Below, in pieces: positions 8,160-16,197 of a stretch of 38,194 nt of DNA. Source of the stretch: Alloclostridium intestinigallinarum. Lineage in GTDB: Bacteria > Bacillota > Clostridia > Christensenellales > UBA3700. A program made the position numbers and the translations under genes. The stretch covers positions 1-38,194 of the forward strand of contig CAJFNB010000006.1 of the NCBI GenBank assembly GCA_904393845.1, given 5' to 3'. Every line of letters starts with the position of its first letter. The stretch's first letter is position 1. Below the pieces are notes generated by a model, which was not told where the DNA came from, did not search any database, and worked only from the letters and a program-made list of their open reading frames with translations.

Positions 8160-9038
8160 ATGAAAGGCATCATTTTAACTAATGCGTATACCGATATTCC
8201 CCAGACGCGCAACGCCTGCGCGCGGCTGAAAGAAGAGTTTGAAAAGTACGGCGTTTTTATCGATATACGGCGCAACGATTTTTTCGCCGCTATCATATCG
8301 GACGGCGGAAATATAAAAAGTAAACTTTGCGGTTACGACTTTTGCATTTACCTTGATAAAGATAAGTATATCCCGTATATGCTGGAGGGCGCGGGGCTGA
8401 AACTTTTCAATTCCGCAAGGGCGGTGGAATTGTGCGACGATAAGATGACAACCGCCCTTACTCTTGCAAACAGCGGTATCCCCATGCCTAAAACTCTGCC
8501 GGGACTGCTGTGTTACGACGAAAAAGCGCCGCTGAACGAAAACGCCCTGCATATTGCGGCTGAAGAACTCGGCTATCCGCTGATAGTAAAAAGCAGTTTC
8601 GGGTCAATGGGTACGGGCGTATTCAGGGCGGACGATTTTTCGCAGTTGAAGTATGCCGCCGGGCGGTTGAAAATGCAGCCGCACCTGTTCCAGCAGTATA
8701 TAAAGGAAAGCGAAGGCAGGGATATACGCGTGATAGTCATCGGCGGAAAGGCGGTTGCGGCAATGGAGCGCGTTTCGGGCGGAGATTTCCGTTCCAATAT
8801 AGCGGCGGGCGGCAAGGGCAAAAGGATAGAACTGCCCGTGCGGGCGAAAGAGATAGCCGAAAAGGCGGCGCGCATACTCGGACTTGATTACTGCGGCGCG
8901 GATATTCTATTCGGCAGGGACGGTTTTTACCTTTGCGAGGTCAATTCCAACGCGTTCTTCGACGGGATAGAGAGGGTGACCGGGGTCAATATAGCGGGGC
9001 TTTACGCCGGACATATTATAAAGACAATTGAGAAATAA
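8160..9038 (+). CDS. RimK-type ATP-grasp ligase
   Basis: The product is about 292 aa and has the ATP-grasp fold of RimK/LysX-type amino-acid ligases. Visible motifs are ELCDDKMTTALTLANSGIPMP at the start of the central domain, LIVKSSFGSMGTGV (phosphate-binding loop), FQQYIKES, GRDIRVIVIGGKAVAAMER, and the Mg-binding CEVNSNAFFDGIE. Such enzymes join an amino acid or peptide carboxylate to an amine via an acyl phosphate; the substrate here is unknown. I chose the ATG over the TTG two codons upstream because a -10 hexamer lies 7 nt before it. The gene is divergent from a nitrilase-like pseudoenzyme, which hints at a shared but unknown role. Confidence 0.9.
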   Translation: MKGIILTNAYTDIPQTRNACARLKEEFEKYGVFIDIRRNDFFAAIISDGGNIKSKLCGYDFCIYLDKDKYIPYMLEGAGLKLFNSARAVELCDDKMTTALTLANSGIPMPKTLPGLLCYDEKAPLNENALHIAAEELGYPLIVKSSFGSMGTGVFRADDFSQLKYAAGRLKMQPHLFQQYIKESEGRDIRVIVIGGKAVAAMERVSGGDFRSNIAAGGKGKRIELPVRAKEIAEKAARILGLDYCGADILFGRDGFYLCEVNSNAFFDGIERVTGVNIAGLYAGHIIKTIEK

Positions 9039-9046
9039 CGAAATGA

Positions 9047-9076
9047 AAAAAGGCGGCTTAATGAAGCCGCCTTTTT
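9047..9076. terminator. Bidirectional Rho-independent terminator
   Basis: AAAAAGGCGGCTT and AAGCCGCCTTTTT form a perfect 13-bp stem with a 4-nt loop. A- and T-tracts on both sides allow termination on both strands between the convergent ATP-grasp and GH30 genes. Confidence 0.92.
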
Positions 9077-9093
9077 ATTATCGGCGTAATACG

Positions 9094-10644
9094 TCAGGAC
9101 AATACTATCGTGGTTACCGATTTTGCCCCTATTGCGACGTTTTGCCTGAACGCGCCGTTATAAGTCGTCTCGCAGTCATAGTTGTTATCCGTGGTCACTA
9201 TCTGCATATTGGTATAGCCGCCCGCGATATTTACGGGGTAGGCATTGTCCGAATCGTTGACAAGAACTATCGTTACCGTGCCGTCGCTCCTCAGAAACGC
9301 CGTGCCGGAAAGGGCGTCGCCGTAGGCGGAAGAGGCGTTCAGCCATTGCAAATCCACGCGTACATCGCCGGCCTTTACGAATTTTGAATACTGCATCAAC
9401 GCGTAATAGCGTTTGACCGCGTTTATTTCGGTGGATTCCGAATAGTAGTCCCAATACAAAAGTCCGTCGTTGTAGTCGTAGTCGCTTACGGCTATCCACC
9501 ACGACCACGAGCGCGCGTCCAGATACTGCAAATCCTTATCTATTACCTTCGCAACGTAAGTAGCCGAATCCATGCCTTCGTCCACGCCGCCTTCCATATG
9601 GCACACTTCCGTCATATCTATTTGGAGATCGTAGCTTTCGGGCAGTATGTTTTTAACGCGCGTGACGTAGGAAAGCCTGGCTTCTTCCGAGGTCGGCTCG
9701 CCGTAGGCGTGTACGGAAATTCCGTCCAGATGATTGAAGCAGGGATATTTTGAAAGTTCGTAGATATACTCCACGGCGCGGCTCTTTACGTCGTAAGAAG
9801 TGTAGTTGCCGCTTTCGGGAGCGGATATTTTTACGTCGAGAGCCGCCGTAGATGTGGAATTGTACTCCTCTATGGCGTTATAAAGCACGTTTATCACGCT
9901 TGCCGCTTCCGCAGGTTCGTAGTGGCAGCCTTCCTGTGTGGAGCCGTCTCCGCCCCATTTATGCTGGGGTTCGTTCACCGGGCTTACCGTGGTTACGGGA
10001 ATTCCGTTTGCAATGAGCAGACGTATGGAATTTATGATATACGCGGCGTACGCTTCATAATTTTCCTCGGGCAGATTGCTGTCGTATTCGTTCGTGCCGT
10101 GGGTTTTGCCGTTGGCGGTGAGCAGGTAGTGTGGCGAGTTGACGAAAACGACCACTTTTTCCACCGTCGAAGAAGGCTGGTTCAGGCACTTTTGCATAAA
10201 CTGCACCGCGTTGATGTCGCCTTCAATGCTGTATTTGGAAAAATCGGAGAAATTTTCGAGCAGAGATTTACTCTCGTCGTACTTGGAAGAGTCGAACAGG
10301 GAATAAGCCTTGCGCTCCTGCACGTAGTAAACGCCGTCCTCTTCGTTAAGCTCCGCCGAACCGCCGCCCAGATTGTAGCGGTAAATGGTCAGTCCCAGTC
10401 CGCTTTCCGAATAAAGCGCGCTTGCAAGTTGCTGCTGCGCCGCGGAATCGGTAGGGACGGTCTGCGACCACCACGCGGAGGACGCGCCCCAGCCCGTCAT
10501 CGTCTGGTATTGGACGGAAGTATCCACCGCAAGGCAATCTGAAAGTCCGTCGGGATTGAGGTCGGACGTATTGGCGCAGCCCGCCGCCGCGCCGAGAACC
10601 GCCGCCAGAAGCAGCGCGATTGCAACAATTTTAACTTTCTTCAT
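9094..10644 (-). CDS. GH30-family glycoside hydrolase lipoprotein
   Basis: This is a 516-aa exported lipoprotein. The signal peptide (MKKVKIVAIALLLAAV) ends in the lipobox AAGC with Cys23. The mature protein has the clan GH-A/GH30 pattern: MTGWGASSAWW near the N-terminus, RYNLGGG, the acid/base Glu225 in SPVNEPQHKW and the nucleophile Glu346 in DMTEVCHMEGG, then a C-terminal beta-sandwich ending in TTIVLS. GH30 members cut beta-linked polysaccharides such as xylan, beta-1,6-galactan or beta-1,6-glucan; the substrate cannot be read here. The ATG has GAGGG upstream and lies inside the end of the preceding gene, so the two are co-translated. Confidence 0.9.
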   Translation of the reverse strand: MKKVKIVAIALLLAAVLGAAAGCANTSDLNPDGLSDCLAVDTSVQYQTMTGWGASSAWWSQTVPTDSAAQQQLASALYSESGLGLTIYRYNLGGGSAELNEEDGVYYVQERKAYSLFDSSKYDESKSLLENFSDFSKYSIEGDINAVQFMQKCLNQPSSTVEKVVVFVNSPHYLLTANGKTHGTNEYDSNLPEENYEAYAAYIINSIRLLIANGIPVTTVSPVNEPQHKWGGDGSTQEGCHYEPAEAASVINVLYNAIEEYNSTSTAALDVKISAPESGNYTSYDVKSRAVEYIYELSKYPCFNHLDGISVHAYGEPTSEEARLSYVTRVKNILPESYDLQIDMTEVCHMEGGVDEGMDSATYVAKVIDKDLQYLDARSWSWWIAVSDYDYNDGLLYWDYYSESTEINAVKRYYALMQYSKFVKAGDVRVDLQWLNASSAYGDALSGTAFLRSDGTVTIVLVNDSDNAYPVNIAGGYTNMQIVTTDNNYDCETTYNGAFRQNVAIGAKSVTTIVLS

Positions 10645-12409
10645 TATATTCCCTCTTTTTCTTTCTCTTGATATATATGGTTACGCCCAGAGCGACTCCC
10701 AGCGCCGCCAGCACGCACAACACAACGATAAGCGTTATCTGCACGGTGGTGAGGGCGGAAGTCGTGACGCTTTCCGTCCGCACGTACGCGGTGGTATCGC
10801 CGTAAAAAACGCACGTCCACTCGCTGTTTTCGTCATAAGGGGAGGCGAGCATAAGTTCCGTGTTGTCCGGAAGCTCCGCCACCACTTCGGAATTTTCATC
10901 CGGCTGTGTGAACAGTTTTATATAAACGCCCGCCCGTCCGGAATCTATCTTGCAATAATTCTGCACCCCGGCGGGGGAATAGCTTACGTAAGGGCAGACA
11001 AGGCGCGCGTCCATATATCCGGTCAAAGACTCGTCCCCCGCGCTGATAAGCACTTTGCACCAGGTATTGCCTTCCGCCTGCAACAGCCCCGTGGCGGTAA
11101 GCAATACGTGCAGGCTTTCTTCTCCGCGCGTCATTATAACGCTTCCGCTTTCGTCTGTGGAAAGGGTGCAAAGTTCCCCGCTTGCTTTATACGGAAAATT
11201 ATATACGGGCGTTCGGGTAATGCCGTGCAAAGGCTGCGCCGCCGTATATCCCGGGTCGGCTAGGTCTGTCAGAGCCGCCTGTTCCGCAGGCACGTATCCG
11301 TATTCTCCGTCCTGCGTCACGCAGTAATAATACGAAGTTTCGCCGTCGCCCCCGTCGTAACTCACCAGCGTGAGAGCTACTATTCCGCCGCCCGCCTGCG
11401 CCACCACTTCAAGGTCGCGGGGGGAGCGGTAAATAGTAAGGCTTTCTCCTTCCGCCGGCTGCAAAACGCGCACTATGTCAAAGTCGGTAGGGGCGAGATA
11501 TTCTTCCGCGTCGTAGCATTTGTTGTATACAAGAGCGTCGTCCGTAATAGTATACCTCTTTATCGCCAGCGCGGCTTTGTCAAAGGCGTACAGATAATCG
11601 CCCTCTATGTCTATTGCCGAGGCATAGGACATACCGGAAAGTTTGCTTCTATTGTTTTCGCCGAAGAAAAGGTAAACGCCATCGTCCAGCGCAATATATA
11701 TCAGATCGCCATATTTTGCCATACCGTGGGCAGTGCCCGGCAAGGGTAAGCCGTCGGGATTGATAGGAACCTGGGCGTTACCGCTGTCATAGGTATACAA
11801 TTTGGATCCTTTTACAAAATACATTGTGCCCGAACCGAAAGAAGACGAAAAGACCATTCCGACCGCGTCGTCGTACAGTACGGTATCGGAAGGAGAGGAA
11901 AGATTGCCCGGGCGGTAATGAAAGTCCGTATCATCGCCGAAAACAAATCTCACCCCGTAACTTGTAACAAGTAAAAGAGAATCGTTTGTCGTTTCCAGCA
12001 TAACGGCATCTTCAAGCGAAGTCATACCTTCGGGTATAATCGTAGAGGAAGAATCAATGCTGCCGGTTTCCGAATTATAATCAAATACCGTAAGAATTTT
12101 ATTTTCTCCGCTTACCGAAAGCACGGCTATTTTATCCGAAGTTATCTCTATATCGGTTGCGCTTCCTTCAAAAGCGTTTAAAAGAGTGAAAGGATCGGAA
12201 GAATAGGAAAGGTCCACTATCGAAAGGGAATTTCCGCTCGTGTACGCCACATGCGTAGGGGATACGGCAAAAACCGTGTCGTCCGACAGGGTGACGGGCG
12301 CGGGATTTTCCGCTTTCGCCGCAGGCGCAAGAAGGAAAGCCGCGCATAATAAAAGCGCGGCGGTAACGGCAATAATAATAAGTCCGCAAATCTTCCGCCC
12401 GATAGTCAT
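10631..12409 (-). CDS. Exported, C-terminally anchored propeller/SH3-like protein
   Basis: The 592-aa product has an N-terminal signal or anchor segment (about residues 9-32, ending AAKA). Its next 300 or so residues are repeated beta-strands of the propeller type (for example ITSDKIAVLSVSG, GDLIYIALDDGVYLF, IEGDYLYAFD). After that come three SH3-like stretches (for example GEYGYVPAEQ, SLTGYMDARL, DTTAYVRTES). It ends with a membrane helix at about 560-583 and a basic tail. A surface-anchored sensing or binding role is likely. It overlaps the GH30 gene by 14 nt, so both probably act on the same wall or glycan. The ATG lacks a Shine-Dalgarno and lies 6 nt after a TATAAT. Confidence 0.8.
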   Translation of the reverse strand: MTIGRKICGLIIIAVTAALLLCAAFLLAPAAKAENPAPVTLSDDTVFAVSPTHVAYTSGNSLSIVDLSYSSDPFTLLNAFEGSATDIEITSDKIAVLSVSGENKILTVFDYNSETGSIDSSSTIIPEGMTSLEDAVMLETTNDSLLLVTSYGVRFVFGDDTDFHYRPGNLSSPSDTVLYDDAVGMVFSSSFGSGTMYFVKGSKLYTYDSGNAQVPINPDGLPLPGTAHGMAKYGDLIYIALDDGVYLFFGENNRSKLSGMSYASAIDIEGDYLYAFDKAALAIKRYTITDDALVYNKCYDAEEYLAPTDFDIVRVLQPAEGESLTIYRSPRDLEVVAQAGGGIVALTLVSYDGGDGETSYYYCVTQDGEYGYVPAEQAALTDLADPGYTAAQPLHGITRTPVYNFPYKASGELCTLSTDESGSVIMTRGEESLHVLLTATGLLQAEGNTWCKVLISAGDESLTGYMDARLVCPYVSYSPAGVQNYCKIDSGRAGVYIKLFTQPDENSEVVAELPDNTELMLASPYDENSEWTCVFYGDTTAYVRTESVTTSALTTVQITLIVVLCVLAALGVALGVTIYIKRKKKREYNEES

Positions 12410-12415
12410 AGCTAG

Positions 12416-12444
12416 ATTATAGCATAAAAATATAACGCGCGCAA
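12416..12444 (-). promoter_or_regulatory. Promoter predicted to give a leaderless mRNA
   Basis: On the minus strand TTGCGC-N17-TATAAT is followed by 6 nt (CTAGCT) and then the ATG of the propeller gene. With sigma-A spacing, transcription would begin at the A of the start codon. This is among the clearest leaderless candidates in the window. Confidence 0.75.
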
Positions 12445-12509
12445 CAAATTATAACCAAAAGGGCGCCGCGTGGCGGAAGGGCAGACCGTCAGTCCGGTTG
12501 ACGGCCGTG

Positions 12510-14198
12510 TCACGGGCGCAGAGCGCCGCTTTCACGCATTTTAAGCGATTGAACGGCGGTAAGTCTGCGGTAGCGCAGTTGGGATACTCCCAGCATTATA
12601 AAGGAGCACAGCAGTACGAAGACCAGCGCGCACAGGGCGGCAAGAGGGAAATAAGCCAGGTTAAGGGTTATATTCGCAATGAATGAAGTTTTTTGCGCGC
12701 CGAGGCTTATGCCCATACTTACGAAAAAGCCGGCGACGGCGGCGGGAACAAAAGCTAAAAGCACCGTAAGCAGCAGTTCCAGGCAGTATAACGAAGCGTA
12801 TTCTCCGCGTTTTGTACCCATGGCGCGCATAATTCCGTAATTGCGGGCATGGGCTTTTGCGTTGAACGAAAGGATATTGTAATATTCCAGCAACGAAGCT
12901 ATGAGTATCACTGTTCCGAGCGCGTAAAGCACCGTAAGCACGCTGTCGTATTGTCTGCTTAATTGAAGAGCGTCATATGCGGCATAGGTAACGGGAAGCC
13001 CTCTTATATTAGTCAGAGGCTGGTCGTAAAGCATCTGTCCGAAGTAGCGTGAAAAGCCCGAATAAAGCCGCTTTATCTGCGAAAAATCGCGCAGTTGCAG
13101 GGTGCTTTCGACAATCGGTTGCGCCGAATACGCCTTGCGCCCGTTATACGCGCCCGAGTCCGACTTCAACGTCCATGGGGAGACAAAGCCGCCCTCTATG
13201 AAAAAGGGGAATACAGCGCCGCTTTCCGTAACTTTTTGCGAAAGATAGGGTATATCCGTTTCGGGATAGGTGATAATCCGCGCTTCATAATACTTGCTTC
13301 CGTCGTAAAGGCGGGAGTTTGTCACTTTCGGTAGGGTGCTTTCGCCGTTTATTGTCAGGGACTGCTCCTGCAACCATATGTCGCCGTCGAACAGCGTGCC
13401 CCATTCGGAGTTGTAATACTCATCGCTTATCACGCCCGCAATCGTGTAATCGGAAAATATCTCCGCCGTGCCGCCCGAAAACTCCTCTTTAGCGCGCGTT
13501 TGAGGCAAAGCGTTGCGGTGGGTATTGCTAGGGTCTGTGTCGTTGTCCAAAGCGTAGCTGTACGGATACACGGTGCTTGCCGAATAAGCGGTGGGTTCGG
13601 AAGTGACGGCAAGGGAGATTTTATCGCCTGCGGTCAACTCTCCCGCGCCGAATGAGTTCAGCCATTTTTGCGAAACTATCACCTGCCGTCCGTCCGTAAA
13701 CGCGCCTCCGCTTGCAAACACGCCCTTGCCGTTCAACAGCGATACGGCTTTTTCCAAACCTTCGGGGAATAAGGTCTGCGTGCGGAAAATTTTCAGATAA
13801 TTCGCCTTGGAAGAAAGATATTCTTCGCCGCCCGCCGTCAGGGTGCTTTCCCCGCGTTGCAGGGCAACCGTAAAGCTGTCCGCGCGCCCGGCAATATCGT
13901 CCGAATAATCTTCGAGCAATTGAAGGGCGGTGTTTTCGTCGTAAAACATGATATTAAGCCCCAGCCCGTTTTCCATACGCCTCAGGCGCTGACCTTCGCC
14001 CGAATAGTCTATGGTATATACGTTGTTGTAGCCGCTTACGTTGATTTTCGCCTGCGCGTCCCCGTAAAAGGCGAACGTCAGCCACAGCACGGGCATAATC
14101 AGCAGAAGGGAAAGAGCCATGGCGATAATCGTCCTTATCGTGCTCCTGCTGCCCGAAATGCTTTTGCCGGCAAGCCAAAGTTTGTCGCGCAATTTCAT
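12510..14198 (-). CDS. FtsX/MacB-type ABC transporter permease (second permease)
   Basis: A 562-aa permease with one N-terminal membrane helix (IRTIIAMALSLLLIMPVLWL), a large extracytoplasmic region of about 400 residues, and three C-terminal helices. These lie in VLYALGTVILIASLLEYYN, LLLTVLLAFVPAAVAGFF and AALCALVFVLLCSFIMLG, the FtsX pattern. I start at the ATG of MKLRDKLWLAGKSI because GGGAGG lies 6 nt upstream and ATGA overlaps the stop of the first permease. A longer in-frame extension upstream is a shadow of that gene. It forms a transporter with the next two genes; the cargo (peptide, lipid or antibiotic) is unknown. Confidence 0.85.
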   Translation of the reverse strand: MKLRDKLWLAGKSISGSRSTIRTIIAMALSLLLIMPVLWLTFAFYGDAQAKINVSGYNNVYTIDYSGEGQRLRRMENGLGLNIMFYDENTALQLLEDYSDDIAGRADSFTVALQRGESTLTAGGEEYLSSKANYLKIFRTQTLFPEGLEKAVSLLNGKGVFASGGAFTDGRQVIVSQKWLNSFGAGELTAGDKISLAVTSEPTAYSASTVYPYSYALDNDTDPSNTHRNALPQTRAKEEFSGGTAEIFSDYTIAGVISDEYYNSEWGTLFDGDIWLQEQSLTINGESTLPKVTNSRLYDGSKYYEARIITYPETDIPYLSQKVTESGAVFPFFIEGGFVSPWTLKSDSGAYNGRKAYSAQPIVESTLQLRDFSQIKRLYSGFSRYFGQMLYDQPLTNIRGLPVTYAAYDALQLSRQYDSVLTVLYALGTVILIASLLEYYNILSFNAKAHARNYGIMRAMGTKRGEYASLYCLELLLTVLLAFVPAAVAGFFVSMGISLGAQKTSFIANITLNLAYFPLAALCALVFVLLCSFIMLGVSQLRYRRLTAVQSLKMRESGALRP

Positions 14199-15400
14199 AT
14201 GCCGCCCTCCCGCAGTCCCGCCTGCACATACTTTTTCCCGTTTTTGCGGAAGAATATCATGGTGGTTAATATTGCCGCAACGCTCAAAATTCCCGCAAGG
14301 GCGAACGGAAGCCACGCAGGCAGCGGCGCAATAACCGTAAATTCGCCGAATACGGAAAGCGTGCCGCCCCACAAAAAGTCGCCCGCGTATGCCGAAACGG
14401 GCAAAAGCGCAAAGGCGAGCAGGCTTGCGAGCGCCACGGAAAGCAGAATAAGGGTCACCGCTTCAAAGCAGAGCAGGGCGAGAAGACCGCTGTTTTTCAG
14501 TCCCAAAGTCTTGTAAAGGCTGAGCGTGGCTGAGTTTTCCGTTATGCCCATCATCAGACTGTTAGCCAGGCTGACAAAGCCGAAAGCCGCCAACGCGACG
14601 GCGGCGATTGCGAATATAACGGTATTCGTTTTTACCGCGCCGGAGAACTCTTCGAAATATCCGTCGGAAGAAAAAAGGGCGCCTGTGAAGTTGTCGCCGT
14701 AAATGTCGCTGAAAATGCTTTCGGTCCGCACCTTTATCTCTCCGACTTGTTCAAAGGAAAGCTCCCGCGGGGTAAAGGTTATGTCGGGAATGCTTACGGG
14801 AATACCTTCCGCGAATGCGTAGGCGGGACTTATGAAAACCGAGTTGCTGCCCGAATGAAAGCCCGCTATCCGCGGCGATATTTCGTATTTTTCTCCGCCC
14901 GATACGGTCAAAGAAAGCGGCAGAACGTCGCCCACGCGCAGTTCGTACTGTCCGAAGGTGTTCAGCCGCGGTAACCATATTTTGCCCGTCGCCGAAGGGT
15001 CGTATTCTTCCCCTTCGGTAACGGTTTCTTCTATGTCGCCGTAGGGAGTGTAATAGAACAGCGGAACGGGGTAGTCCATGCCGTTCACGCTTGTGCCGGT
15101 GACGGAAATATCCGCGGTGTCCCGAATGACGAAATTATCCCCGAAGGCGTCGCTCAGGGCGGAAATCAACAGCCCGTGTTCCTGCGCGCCGTCCAAGCCG
15201 TAAGGAGTGCAGACAAGTCCGTTTTTTGCAAAATCTTCTTCTATACACTTGTTGAAGGTGGCTTCACCCGAAAGGTAGGCGCAGGTAAAGCATGCCAGCA
15301 CGGTAAACAAAAGGGTAACGGCGGTAAGCGTCACGAAAAAGCGCGCCTTGTGCGTGCTTATATATTTGACCGAAAGAAAGAAAAAGTCGCCTAACCGCAT
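14195..15400 (-). CDS. FtsX/MacB-type ABC transporter permease (first permease)
   Basis: The 401-aa product has the four-helix FtsX layout. An N-terminal helix (FFVTLTAVTLLFTVLACFTC) is followed by an extracytoplasmic domain of about 200 residues. Three helices follow in VIFAIAAVALAAFGFVSLAN, AVTLILLSVALASLLAFALL and LPFALAGILSVAAILTTMIF. The segment MGITENSATLSLYKTLGLKN is the usual coupling region (xxRxxEIAxLRxxGxxx-like) that contacts the ATPase. It overlaps the ATPase gene by 10 nt and the second permease by 4 nt, so the order is ATPase-permease-permease. Confidence 0.88.
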   Translation of the reverse strand: MRLGDFFFLSVKYISTHKARFFVTLTAVTLLFTVLACFTCAYLSGEATFNKCIEEDFAKNGLVCTPYGLDGAQEHGLLISALSDAFGDNFVIRDTADISVTGTSVNGMDYPVPLFYYTPYGDIEETVTEGEEYDPSATGKIWLPRLNTFGQYELRVGDVLPLSLTVSGGEKYEISPRIAGFHSGSNSVFISPAYAFAEGIPVSIPDITFTPRELSFEQVGEIKVRTESIFSDIYGDNFTGALFSSDGYFEEFSGAVKTNTVIFAIAAVALAAFGFVSLANSLMMGITENSATLSLYKTLGLKNSGLLALLCFEAVTLILLSVALASLLAFALLPVSAYAGDFLWGGTLSVFGEFTVIAPLPAWLPFALAGILSVAAILTTMIFFRKNGKKYVQAGLREGGI

Positions 15401-16065
15401 ACTTCGTCCCTTATTATCTTTCCGTCGGAAAGCTCTATTATCCGCGTACAGTTTTCCAGATCGCCCGGGTTGTGCGAAACCATTATCACGGTGGTGCCGC
15501 TTTCGTTTATCTCTTTCAGCAGGCGGAGCACTTCGCGCCCGTTTTTCACGTCCAGATTGCCCGTAGGTTCGTCGGCAAGTATAACGGCGGGGTCGGTGAT
15601 AAGCGCCCGCGCGATTGCCGCGCGTTGCATTTCTCCGCCCGAAAGTTTTGCGGGCTTATTGCGCGCCTTGTCTTTGAGCGAAAGCCGCTCCAAAAGGGCA
15701 AGGGCTTTTTTCTCGCGCTCTTTTTTCTTTACCCCCGCAATCAACAGCGGCATGGCGACGTTTTCCGAAACGGTAAGATTGGGATCTAAGTAAAAAGCCT
15801 GGAAAACGAACGAAACCGTCCTGTTGCGGAAGACGGAAAGCTCCCCGTCGCCCATAGTCCCCACGTTTTTGCCCTGCACCTCTATCGTGCCCGAAGTTAT
15901 GCCGTCCAGGCCGCCTATGAGATTGAGTAGGGTGGACTTTCCGCAGCCCGATTTGCCGCAGATGCCCACGAATTCACCGTCTTTTATCTCGAACGAAATA
16001 TTGTCCAGCGCAAGAAAGGGGACTTCCCCCGTGTAAACTTTCCTCACATTTTCCGCTTTTATCAT
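15391..16065 (-). CDS. ABC transporter ATP-binding protein, MacB/LolD type
   Basis: The 224-aa nucleotide-binding protein is full length for the LolD/MacB group. It has Walker A GKSGCGKST (about 37-45), the Q-loop in VSFVFQAFYL, signature LSGGEMQRAAIARAL, Walker B VILADEPTGNLD, and the switch His in MVSHNP. It drives two FtsX-type permeases encoded directly downstream. MacB-type exporters are mechanotransmitters acting on peptides, lipids or toxins rather than importers. The ATG has no Shine-Dalgarno and follows a TATGAT by 6 nt, which predicts leaderless initiation. Confidence 0.93.
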   Translation of the reverse strand: MIKAENVRKVYTGEVPFLALDNISFEIKDGEFVGICGKSGCGKSTLLNLIGGLDGITSGTIEVQGKNVGTMGDGELSVFRNRTVSFVFQAFYLDPNLTVSENVAMPLLIAGVKKKEREKKALALLERLSLKDKARNKPAKLSGGEMQRAAIARALITDPAVILADEPTGNLDVKNGREVLRLLKEINESGTTVIMVSHNPGDLENCTRIIELSDGKIIRDEVCG

Positions 16066-16071
16066 AAGTCA

Positions 16072-16100
16072 ATCATATAAAATCGTTTAAGAAAAGTCAA
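16072..16100 (-). promoter_or_regulatory. Promoter of the ABC operon, predicted leaderless
   Basis: On the minus strand TTGACT-N17-TATGAT is followed by TGACTT and then the ATG of the ATPase gene. The -35 differs from consensus in one base and the spacing is ideal. The TSS should fall on the start codon. Confidence 0.72.
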
Positions 16101-16162
16101 TAAAGGAATCAACGGCGTAAAGCGGGGCGGAAAAGCGGCGGAGCGCGTATCAATACGGATAG

Positions 16163-16191
16163 TTGCAAAATTTTGCGCGGTGTGGTAATAT
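16163..16191 (+). promoter_or_regulatory. Promoter of the alpha-CTD/WG gene, predicted leaderless
   Basis: TTGCAA-N17-TAATAT ends 6 nt before the ATG. The intervening GGTGGC is too close to the ATG to act as a normal ribosome binding site. Confidence 0.65.
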
Positions 16192-16197
16192 GGTGGC

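Noticed and set aside
9028..10542. Plus-strand frames opposite the GH30 gene
   Set aside because: GH30 motifs, the lipobox and operon overlap fix the minus strand as coding; the antisense frames show no start signals.
12486..12504. CCGTCA...TGACGG hairpin as a terminator for the ABC operon
   Set aside because: The stem is only 6 bp and no T-run follows on the minus strand, so termination is not convincing.
14199..14372. N-terminal extension of the second permease upstream of MKLRDKLW
   Set aside because: It overlaps the first permease gene, is not membrane-like, and the internal ATG has a strong ribosome binding site and an ATGA overlap.
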